From the NCBI GenBank assembly GCA_900546265.1, contig URCA01000048.1:1-20834 (forward strand): DNA of 20,834 nucleotides, read 5' to 3'. The notes beneath the pieces were generated by a model. That model was not told the DNA's origin. It ran no database searches and saw only the letters and a list, made by a program, of their open reading frames with translations. How positions within the stretch are numbered: position 1 is the first letter of the stretch; each line of letters begins with the position of its first letter. The position numbers and the translations under genes were made by a program. Origin of the DNA: an uncultured Oscillospiraceae bacterium (lineage in GTDB: Bacteria; Bacillota; Clostridia; Oscillospirales; Acutalibacteraceae). Positions 15,428-20,834 of this stretch are shown one piece after another.

Positions 15428-15537
15428 CATGCCATTTGTCTCTTTCCCGCCCGCAGACAGGCGCACAGCAGAAATCCCGTCGCCGCGCTGACGGCGGAGG
15501 ACAGCCACAGCACAAGCAGCCACATACCTGTTCCCAT
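15427..15537 (-). CDS. Small single-helix membrane protein (36 aa)
   Basis: This is a 36-codon frame starting at the ATG complementary to 15535-15537. It encodes MGTGMWLLVLW and a hydrophobic stretch up to CACLR, then a short basic tail (AGKRQMA). One membrane helix is evident. It lies in the same frame 36 nt after the stop of the 37-aa gene, and its stop abuts the bidirectional terminator, which places both in one small transcript. The ribosome binding site is modest (AAAGGCGG about 10 nt upstream). No family is recognised. It could be a toxin-like, regulatory or structural micropeptide. Confidence 0.4.
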   Translation of the reverse strand: MGTGMWLLVLWLSSAVSAATGFLLCACLRAGKRQMA

Positions 15538-15573
15538 ATCCCGTTTGCCGCCTTTCCGCTCGCCAGGGGAGTG

Positions 15574-15687
15574 TCAGCGCCGTGAGCAGAAGCACCGCAT
15601 CAGGGACAGCACGAGCATGGACAGCGCCCAGCAGACGGCCATGCCCAGAATGAACAGGCTTTTGAAAAACAGCTCCAATACGAACAT
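15574..15687 (-). CDS. Small single-helix membrane protein (37 aa)
   Basis: A 37-aa frame begins MFVLELFFKS and continues as an almost unbroken hydrophobic helix (about residues 5-31), ending in a Cys/Arg tail (CFCSRR). A strong ribosome binding site (GGGGAGGAAG) sits just before the ATG at 15685-15687, which makes translation credible. A possible promoter lies 30-60 bp upstream. No family is recognised. It is too short for default gene callers and could be missed. Confidence 0.5.
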   Translation of the reverse strand: MFVLELFFKSLFILGMAVCWALSMLVLSLMRCFCSRR

Positions 15688-15717
15688 CCGACTTCCTCCC
15701 CTGCCGGTTTTATTCCC

Positions 15718-15747
15718 AGTATATGCAAGCGGACAAAAAATGGTTAA
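15718..15747 (-). promoter_or_regulatory. Candidate promoter of the small membrane-protein genes
   Basis: On minus: TTAACC (15742-15747), an 18-bp spacer and TATACT (15718-15723). The -35 overlaps the T-run of the upstream kinase terminator. Transcription would begin about 24 nt before the 37-aa gene. The -10 is good and the -35 weak. Confidence 0.35.
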
Positions 15748-15778
15748 AAAAGGCGGCCCGGCTTTCCGCCGGGCCGCC
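15746..15778 (-). terminator. Intrinsic terminator of the PASTA pseudokinase gene
   Basis: A perfect 10-bp GC stem (15752-15761 with 15769-15778) with a 7-nt loop. On the minus strand it is followed by T6 (complement of 15746-15751). It lies 11 bp after the stop codon. Confidence 0.9.
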
Positions 15779-15789
15779 TGCCTTGCTGC

Positions 15790-17511
15790 TTATTGCCATC
15801 TATCCCAGAAATTCGTCGTGGTGGTGGTCGCTTCCGTGGTCGCCTCGGTCGTGGTGGTCGGCTCCACGTCGCTGACCCGCAGCGTGATGGCGGAACCATA
15901 ATCCAGGGATGACCCCGCAACCGGATCGGTGTCCTCCACCAGCCCGCGCTCGAACTGCGACACCTGCACCTTAGCCACCGTCACCTTGAAGCCGAGGGCC
16001 TCCAGCAGCTTCTGGGCGTGCTCCTGCTTCCAGCCCGCCACGTCCGGCACCGTTACCTTTTCCGGACCCGCGCTGATGACCACTTTGATGATGGTTCCCT
16101 CCGGCTTGCTGGCCTGGTTGGGGGGATTCTGGCTGAGAATGGTGCCCTTGGGCTTGTCGCTGTAGGCGAGATACTCCACCTCCAGCTTCATCTTTCCGTT
16201 GAATTCCTTGTCCTTCTCTTTGTAGTAATTCTTACCCATTACGTCGGACACGGCGTACATCTTCTCATGCTCCACCGGCGCGGTAGTACCCTGCTGCGAG
16301 GTGGAGATGGTGGGCAGTCCGTCGGTGGATACCTCCGAGGAGCTGTCGTCGCCGAATAGGGAATCGGAGAGGATCAACAGCACGCCCCCCGCGAAGAGGA
16401 GCAGCACCACAAACACCGCCACCACAATCAACACCGCGTACTTGGTGCGGGGATTCTTCGGCTTTTCCTCCGGCTCCTCCGGCTGCGGGGCCGGCTCAGG
16501 CGCGGTGTGCACCGGCTCCTTGTCCGCGTCCTGCCGCAGGGCGCTGACCGCCGGCGCGGCGGATAGCTGATCCCGCAGGGCCGCCATGCTGGCCGTCCGG
16601 CTCTCCGGATCCACCTGCAAGCCGTTGAACAGAGCCACCGCCACATTGTCCGGCAGGCTGTCCGCCACATCGGCCGGCACGAACAGGTCGGCCGAATTCT
16701 TGGCGCGGGCCGGCCCCTCGGGCGGCGGGTTGCCGGTGACGGTACGGAAAATCGTGGCCGCCATGGCGTATACGTCGGCCGACGCGGTGCAGGTCTGGTC
16801 AAAGCCGTATTGCTCCGGCGCGGAATACCCGGCCAGCAGCTGGGGCTTGAGATCGGTGCTGACCTGCCGGGCCTCGGCGATGGAGAAGCCCCGCAGCCGG
16901 AACTTTCCGTCGGTGCCGATGAGGATGTTCTCCGGGCTGATGCCCAGATGCAGAATTCCCGCTGCGTGCAGGGAGGTCAGCGAGGTCATCAGCGTCATGA
17001 ACAGCGGACGCACCTCGTCCCAGCGCAGCCGCCCGCCCGCCTGGGCCAGTCGGGTCTCCAGGGAAATACCCTCGCAGTATTCAGCCACCGTGTAGGCCGT
17101 ATGGTTCTGCTCGAAAATGTCGTACAGCGGAATGACGGACGGCAGATCCCGCATCCGGGCCAGCGCCCGCGCGTGGCTGCGGAACTTGCCGAGATAATCG
17201 GCGAAGGTGTTCTCGCATCCGCCGAGAATCTGCAGCTCCCCGGCGTCTCCCCGGGTGCATAAGGTGTCGGGCAGGAACTCCCGAATCACGATGGGCGACT
17301 TGGACACCTGGTCCAGCCCGATGTATTCTGCGAGATCGCCGCCCGCGTAAAGCACGCGTCCTACCAGATACCGGTCGGAAAGCACAGTGCCGGCCGGCAG
17401 ATACAGAGGCGGGTTTTGTTTGTCCACCGGATAGCCGCAGATGCCGCATTCCGCCCGCCCCTCGGGCAGGGGATTCATGCAGCCCATGCAATAGGGATGT
17501 GTGTTGGCCAT
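15790..17511 (-). CDS. Zinc-ribbon PASTA protein kinase homologue, catalytically degenerate
   Basis: This is a 573-aa membrane protein. Order: zinc ribbon (C8-x2-C11, C22-x2-C25); protein-kinase fold (about 43-315); Pro/Glu-rich linker; one membrane helix (about 358-381); two extracellular PASTA-like repeats (about 416-482 and 485-547); Thr-rich tail (551-566). Key kinase positions are changed: the VAIK lysine is Arg77 (VIREF), HRD is HLG (188-190) and DFG is RGF (207-209). N195 and APE (231-233) remain. It is therefore probably a pseudokinase that binds or senses rather than phosphorylates. PASTA repeats usually bind muropeptides or lipid II outside the cell. The start has AAAGGA at a rather long 12 nt. 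It has its own consensus promoter and terminator and is not in the usual prpC-linked PASTA-kinase locus. Confidence 0.88.
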   Translation of the reverse strand: MANTHPYCMGCMNPLPEGRAECGICGYPVDKQNPPLYLPAGTVLSDRYLVGRVLYAGGDLAEYIGLDQVSKSPIVIREFLPDTLCTRGDAGELQILGGCENTFADYLGKFRSHARALARMRDLPSVIPLYDIFEQNHTAYTVAEYCEGISLETRLAQAGGRLRWDEVRPLFMTLMTSLTSLHAAGILHLGISPENILIGTDGKFRLRGFSIAEARQVSTDLKPQLLAGYSAPEQYGFDQTCTASADVYAMAATIFRTVTGNPPPEGPARAKNSADLFVPADVADSLPDNVAVALFNGLQVDPESRTASMAALRDQLSAAPAVSALRQDADKEPVHTAPEPAPQPEEPEEKPKNPRTKYAVLIVVAVFVVLLLFAGGVLLILSDSLFGDDSSSEVSTDGLPTISTSQQGTTAPVEHEKMYAVSDVMGKNYYKEKDKEFNGKMKLEVEYLAYSDKPKGTILSQNPPNQASKPEGTIIKVVISAGPEKVTVPDVAGWKQEHAQKLLEALGFKVTVAKVQVSQFERGLVEDTDPVAGSSLDYGSAITLRVSDVEPTTTTEATTEATTTTTNFWDRWQ

Positions 17512-17652
17512 TGCGCATCCATGTCCTTTCTTCCGGGGAGCCTATGCAGCCGCTCACGCCCACCCGTTATGTAAGCCGGCGTCCTCGGCCGGCCATACTC
17601 CCCATGGGTTGACGCGGGCCGCTCTTGCTCCCGCTGTTGGCTTCCATACCGC

Positions 17653-17681
17653 ATTGTACTCATTTCCAGCCCGCCTGTCAA
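17653..17681 (-). promoter_or_regulatory. Consensus sigma-A promoter of the pseudokinase gene
   Basis: On minus: TTGACA (17676-17681), a 17-bp spacer and TACAAT (17653-17658). Transcription should start near 17646, leaving a leader of about 135 nt before the ATG at 17511. It is one of the best promoter matches in the window. Confidence 0.8.
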
Positions 17682-17713
17682 GAAAACCTACAGGTTTGTA
17701 ATCAATTGCGCCC

Positions 17714-18697
17714 CTACAGCTTCTCCTGCCGCTTCTGCTGCCGGATATCCCGCCCCATAAAAAGCAGCGGTACGAAGGTGCCGGTGATTCGGGAGGTAAT
17801 CTGGTCGCCGTACCGCTCCTTGAGCTGGTTCTGGTTGAGGTTGGTGCTCAGGATAATGGTGCGCCCCTCCAGCATCCGGGTGTTGATGAGGTTGTATAAG
17901 CAGGAGACATAGAAGGGGCTGGAGAATTCCGCCCCCAGATCGTCGAGTACCAGCAGGTCGCAGGCGAGCAGCATGTCCTCGCTGTTCCCCTCCGCCCGGC
18001 CGAAATGCTCCTTTTCCAACTGGTGGAGCAGCACCTGCGCCGGGCCGTATATCACCGCGTGCCCCTTTTCCGCCGCCTGCCGGGCGATGGCCAGGGAGGC
18101 GTGGGTCTTGCCCACCCCCGTCGGCCCCCGCAGCAGCAGATTGTCCGCCCCCGGCGCGAAATTGGCGGCGTACTGCCGGCAGTACGCCAGTACCTGCTCC
18201 ATCCGCTTGCGGGGCGTCACCCCCGTTGCCGGATCGGGCGTGTCGGGGTAATAGGCGAGATCCATCTCCTCGAAGGTGGTCAGCTTCATGGCCGTCATCC
18301 GGCTGAGCCGCCGGCATGACTCCTCCTTGAGCAGCGTGCGCAGACAAGCGCAGATCTTCCCCCCCGCATACCCTGTGTCGGCGCAGACGGGACAGGTGTA
18401 CTGCGGCTCCAGGTTGGGGTAGGGCACCCCCTCCTCCGCCAGGATCTCCGCCATTTCCGCCTGGAGGGCCAGGTTGTCGTTCTTGATGGCCTCCACCGCC
18501 GCCGTCACGTCGCCGCCGTCCAGCACCGCCCGGGTCACCCGCAGGGCCGAATGGGCCATTTCCTGCTCGATTTCGCGCAGCCGGGGCCGCCGGCGGAGCA
18601 GCGTCTCCCGCCGCGCCGCCGCCTCGGTCCCCGCCCTGGTCCGGCGGCTCTCCAACTCCGCCATGGCCGCGTCGTATATCTCCCGGCTGTATCCCAT
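17714..18697 (-). CDS. dnaI: DnaI/DnaC-like replicative helicase loader (AAA+ ATPase)
   Basis: This 327-aa protein would load the replicative helicase with DnaD. The N-terminal part is helical and charged (1-95). A Cys cluster CPVC...CAC (C102, C105, C116, C118) probably binds zinc. The AAA+ core has Walker A GPTGVGKT (191-198), Walker B LLVLDD (248-253), sensor-1 STN (284-286) and a SRITG Arg region (302-306). It begins 6 nt after the dnaD stop, with its AAGGAGGGA site lying across the end of dnaD, so the two are cotranscribed and coupled. Family members are split between chromosomal DnaI and phage or plasmid DnaC; the dnaD neighbour favours the chromosomal role. No terminator is obvious after it. 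Confidence 0.9.
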   Translation of the reverse strand: MGYSREIYDAAMAELESRRTRAGTEAAARRETLLRRRPRLREIEQEMAHSALRVTRAVLDGGDVTAAVEAIKNDNLALQAEMAEILAEEGVPYPNLEPQYTCPVCADTGYAGGKICACLRTLLKEESCRRLSRMTAMKLTTFEEMDLAYYPDTPDPATGVTPRKRMEQVLAYCRQYAANFAPGADNLLLRGPTGVGKTHASLAIARQAAEKGHAVIYGPAQVLLHQLEKEHFGRAEGNSEDMLLACDLLVLDDLGAEFSSPFYVSCLYNLINTRMLEGRTIILSTNLNQNQLKERYGDQITSRITGTFVPLLFMGRDIRQQKRQEKL

Positions 18698-18703
18698 AGG
18701 CCC

Positions 18704-19699
18704 TTATCCCTCCTTGAATACCGGCACGAAGTCCAGTACCATCTTTTCGTAATCGTCCAAATTCAGCGAGCTGTTTTCCACCTGCACGGCCTTCCCGCCC
18801 CGGCTCTTTTCCACCAGCGCCCGCGCTTTTTCCAGGGTGTCCACCCCGTCCAGGTGCCAGCTCTCCAGGATCTTGTCCACATACGCCAGGTTCAGCTTGC
18901 CGATTTTGGTCTGGCACAGCTTGGCCGCCAGCTGGATGAGCCCGTCAGCCATCCGCCATTCGTGCAGCCACTTTTCCGCTGTCTCCTTCTGGGCCGCCGT
19001 CAGGGGCCGTTCGGGCTGCAGCAGGGCCTGCACCCGGGCCCCCGCCTGATCCCGCCGCTCCAGGCGCAGCAGATGCTGCTCCGCCGCCGCGATGGTGTCG
19101 ATGCCCTGATCGGCCCAGTCCAGCGCTACCTTCTCCACATACCGCATGTTCAGCTTGCCCGCCGCCACCGCGTAGGCCAGCACCATCAGGATGACCTCGA
19201 TGGGCAGCCCCGCCGTGTCATAAAGGTACAGCAGCGTCTCCATGTCCCCGTGGGAAATGGGCCGTCCCAGCCGGGCGGACGCCGTGTCCAGCAGATAGGC
19301 GAATTCCTCGCTCTCCTTCTGGCGTTTCAGCACCTCCTGGAACTGGGGCTTGACCGCCCGGGGGCGGGGCGCTGGCGCCGTCGGAGGAGCGGCCTTGTTC
19401 GGATTGACCGGCGCCTGCGCGCGCGCCGGTGCCCTGTCCGGCTCTCCGTCCCCCTCGGCCGATTGCAGCAGACCGCACTCCGCCCAGTATTGCAGCGCGT
19501 CGGCGCAGTCCGCCGCGCTGCCCCCGATGTCCGCCGCGCAGGCGTCGGCGTCAAAGCGCCCCTCCCCCCGGCAGGCCAGCCAAAGCAGCACCTTGAGCTG
19601 TTTGGCTCCGGCCAGGCGGATGTGCTTGTCCACCACCTGCGCCGGCAGGGCGAACACACGGGTCATGCTGTCGGGATTCCAGCGGTAGAAGCTTTCCAT
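18704..19699 (-). CDS. dnaD: DnaD-domain primosome protein
   Basis: This 331-aa protein is of the DnaD/DnaB family, which helps open the origin and load helicase in low-GC Gram-positives. The N-terminal domain (about 1-80) resembles the DnaD winged helix. A Pro/Ala-rich linker (about 81-118) follows. Then come two DnaB_2-type helical domains (about 135-212 and 225-300), each ending in the family motif: YVEKVALDWADQGIDT (187-202) and YVDKILESWHLDGVDT (273-288). The tandem pair is common in Clostridia. Start: AAGGAAGG about 8 nt before the ATG. It is the first gene of a two-gene operon with the helicase loader. Confidence 0.9.
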   Translation of the reverse strand: MESFYRWNPDSMTRVFALPAQVVDKHIRLAGAKQLKVLLWLACRGEGRFDADACAADIGGSAADCADALQYWAECGLLQSAEGDGEPDRAPARAQAPVNPNKAAPPTAPAPRPRAVKPQFQEVLKRQKESEEFAYLLDTASARLGRPISHGDMETLLYLYDTAGLPIEVILMVLAYAVAAGKLNMRYVEKVALDWADQGIDTIAAAEQHLLRLERRDQAGARVQALLQPERPLTAAQKETAEKWLHEWRMADGLIQLAAKLCQTKIGKLNLAYVDKILESWHLDGVDTLEKARALVEKSRGGKAVQVENSSLNLDDYEKMVLDFVPVFKEG

Positions 19700-19749
19700 G
19701 GAGAGGGCCTTCCTTTCTGTCTGTGCCGCCCATCGCGGCCGTACCCCTT

Positions 19750-19779
19750 ATTATACAGGATCCGCCCCGCCCGGCACAA
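19750..19779 (-). promoter_or_regulatory. Candidate promoter of dnaD-dnaI
   Basis: On minus: TTGTGC (19774-19779), an 18-bp spacer and a perfect TATAAT (19750-19755). It lies about 50 bp upstream of the dnaD start. The -10 is strong and the -35 moderate. Confidence 0.55.
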
Positions 19780-19922
19780 GGGGCCGCGGAATATTTCACC
19801 GATTTCTAGCGTTCATCCGCGCCTCGCTGTCCGCGGCAGGGGAGCGGGGGAGACGAAGGCTCCCTTTGTATTTTGTAAGTATAGCAGATTTTACGCGCCG
19901 CCGCCAGTATTTCCGCCCCGGC

Positions 19923-19951
19923 TTGCCATAACGACGAAAATATGCTATAGT
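19923..19951 (+). promoter_or_regulatory. Sigma-A promoter of yebC
   Basis: TTGCCA (19923-19928), a 17-bp spacer and TATAGT (19946-19951), with an extended -10 TGC. The expected start is near 19958, 32 nt before the ATG. The -10 is the left arm of an inverted repeat described separately. Confidence 0.75.
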
Positions 19952-19966
19952 CAGGGATAGACTATA
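19946..19966. promoter_or_regulatory. Inverted repeat overlapping the yebC -10 and start site
   Basis: TATAGTC (19946-19952) and its exact reverse complement GACTATA (19960-19966) are separated by 7 bp. The left arm contains the whole -10 hexamer and the spacer holds the likely +1. The position fits a repressor operator. The regulator is unknown. Confidence 0.4.
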
Positions 19967-19989
19967 ATTTAGCTAAAGGGGTTTTATCC

Positions 19990-20736
19990 ATGTCCGGACA
20001 CTCCAAATGGAATAATATTAAGCGCAAGAAAGAGAAGACCGACGGCCAGCGGGCTAAGATTTTCACCAAAATCGGCCGGGAGCTGGCGGTGGCGGTCAAG
20101 GAGGGCGGCGGCCCCGATCCCGCCTCCAACTCCAAGCTCAAGGACGCCATTGCCAAGGCCAAGGCCAACAACGTCCCCAACGACAACATTGAGCGGATTA
20201 TCAAGAAGGCCGCCGGCGAGGGCAACGCCGACAACTACGAGGCCCTGCAGTACGAGGGCTACGGCCCGGCGGGCATCGCCGTCATTGTGGAAACCCTCAC
20301 CGATAACCGGAACCGCACCGCCGGCGAGATGCGGCACTACTTCGATAAGTGCGGCGGCAATCTGGGGCAGACCGGCTGCGTGAGCTTTATGTTCAAGCAG
20401 AAGGGCGTCCTGGCCATCGAGGCCGAGGGCCTGGATGAGGAAAAGGTGATGGAGGACGCGCTGGAAGCCGGCGCCGCCGACTTCAGCACCGACGGCGACG
20501 TGTTTGAAATCACCACCGAGCCGGACGATTTCACCGGCGTGCGGGAGGACTTGGAGGCCAAGGGCTACGCGTTTGTCTCCGCCGAGGTGGAGATGATCCC
20601 CGACGTCTACAGCGCCATCGACGATCCCGAGCTGGTCGCCAAAATGGAAAAGCTGCTGGACATGCTGGAGGACAACGACGACGTCCAGAACGTCTGGCAC
20701 AACTGGGATCGTCCGGATGACGAGGACGAGGACTGA
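19990..20736 (+). CDS. yebC: YebC/PmpR family protein (TACO1-like)
   Basis: This 248-aa protein is of the YebC family. Members are described as DNA-binding regulators or as ribosome-associated factors that relieve stalling at proline-rich stretches. The N-terminal signature MSGHSKWNNIKRKK is present, followed by QRAKIFTKIGREL, then the GGGPDPASNSKL segment and the helix DAIAKAKANNVPNDNIERIIKKA. The middle acidic domain and C-terminus (NVWHNW) match the family length. The start has AAAGGGG about 8 nt upstream. It is transcribed alone from the promoter at 19923-19951, and its 3' end carries a stem-loop and the right copy of the edge repeat. Confidence 0.95.
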   Translation: MSGHSKWNNIKRKKEKTDGQRAKIFTKIGRELAVAVKEGGGPDPASNSKLKDAIAKAKANNVPNDNIERIIKKAAGEGNADNYEALQYEGYGPAGIAVIVETLTDNRNRTAGEMRHYFDKCGGNLGQTGCVSFMFKQKGVLAIEAEGLDEEKVMEDALEAGAADFSTDGDVFEITTEPDDFTGVREDLEAKGYAFVSAEVEMIPDVYSAIDDPELVAKMEKLLDMLEDNDDVQNVWHNWDRPDDEDED

Positions 20737-20755
20737 ATTCCACCGGATTTTAAAA

Positions 20756-20780
20756 GGGCGGAAGCAAGAAGCTTCCGCCC
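20756..20780 (+). terminator. Terminator-like stem-loop after yebC, no U-tract
   Basis: A perfect 10-bp stem (20756-20765 with 20771-20780) and a 5-nt loop, preceded by A4. The T-run expected after the stem is absent, and the 54-bp repeat begins at the next base, exactly as after pdaA. Confidence 0.55.
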
Positions 20781-20834
20781 TCAGCTTGTCGATAAAGTCG
20801 ACAAGCTGCTGGACGGGGACGCCTGATCACGGCG
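20781..20834 (+). repeat. Dispersed 54-bp palindrome-bearing repeat, right copy
   Basis: This is the inverted match of 1-54 (48 of 54 identical). The hairpin arms are 20782-20793 and 20797-20808, with loop AAA and one U-G pair on the plus transcript. The 26-bp tail 20809-20834 is conserved. Relative to the left copy, the pair at 20786/20804 is changed on both sides (a G-C pair is replaced by T-A), which keeps the stem. The window ends at the last base of the match. Confidence 0.8.

Noticed and set aside
15347..15595. 82-codon minus-strand frame overlapping the small membrane genes
   Set aside because: It reads straight through the strong terminator at 15397-15427 into degV and has no ribosome binding site. 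The 37- and 36-aa frames fit the signals better.
17688..18917. Minus-strand open frame of about 409 codons in another phase of the helicase-loader gene
   Set aside because: It is Gly/Ala/Arg-rich with no motif and is out of phase with the clear Walker A/B-bearing frame.
18551..19960. Long plus-strand open frame of about 469 codons
   Set aside because: It is antisense to dnaD and the start of dnaI, is rich in Arg/His/Gln/Pro as expected from GC-rich third positions, and has no domain. It is a shadow frame.
19984..20700. Minus-strand frame of 238 codons opposite yebC
   Set aside because: It is a Val/Gly/Leu-rich mirror of a well-conserved gene, with no family match.

Overview
The window looks like a chromosomal segment of an anaerobic, probably spore-forming, GC-rich Clostridia (an Oscillospiraceae/Ruminococcaceae-like gut Firmicute). 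This is inferred from a PdaA-type cortex deacetylase, a DnaD plus DnaI-like loader pair, a zinc-ribbon PASTA (pseudo)kinase, an ArAE_1 exporter, a DegV protein, strong AGGAGG-type ribosome binding sites and frequent GTG/TTG starts. I saw no tRNA, rRNA, CRISPR array or transposase.

Layout. (1) 1-1895, GC-rich: a dispersed-repeat copy at the edge, pdaA (minus), a divergent ferritin-like protein (plus), and a 74-aa protein of unknown function (minus) that shares a bidirectional terminator with the ferritin-like gene. (2) 1896-2406: a gene-poor stretch with a perfect 24-bp palindrome and a 12-bp palindrome, followed by an ArAE_1 exporter (2407-3417). (3) 3418-14252: a surface polysaccharide operon, all on plus and tightly packed, preceded by a TTGACA promoter and a leader of about 170 nt. 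It encodes a complete UDP-N-acetyl-L-fucosamine pathway (capE-capF-capG), a GT26 (TagA/WecG/CpsF) transferase, a GT4 transferase, a hexapeptide O-acetyltransferase, a Wzy-like polymerase, a polysaccharide pyruvyl transferase, an FrhB-like iron-sulfur protein and a Wzx flippase. The later genes are visibly AT-rich against GC-rich flanks, so this is probably an exchangeable serotype-type cassette. (4) 14253-14537: the right junction, holding the 3' remnant of a sortase-anchored-type protein gene, then a good sigma-A promoter. (5) 14538-19699: degV; two tiny single-helix membrane protein genes on minus; a zinc-ribbon/PASTA protein kinase homologue whose catalytic residues are all replaced (a pseudokinase); and a dnaD-dnaI primosome/helicase-loader operon. 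(6) 19990-20736: yebC, then a second copy of the edge repeat.

How it works together. CapEFG would make UDP-L-FucNAc. The GT26 and GT4 enzymes would extend a lipid-linked primer, and the acetyl- and pyruvyl-transferases would decorate it. Wzx and Wzy would then flip and polymerise the unit. No initiating phosphoglycosyl transferase and no chain-length or tyrosine-kinase genes are present, so priming must come from elsewhere, possibly a TagO-type enzyme feeding the TagA-like GT26.

Most notable items: the paired 54-bp repeats at both ends, each abutting a terminator stem and differing by a compensatory base-pair change; the PASTA pseudokinase; the tandem micro-membrane-protein genes; and the sortase-protein remnant that marks the cassette edge. 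Nothing here was checked against a database. Family names rest on recognised motifs.
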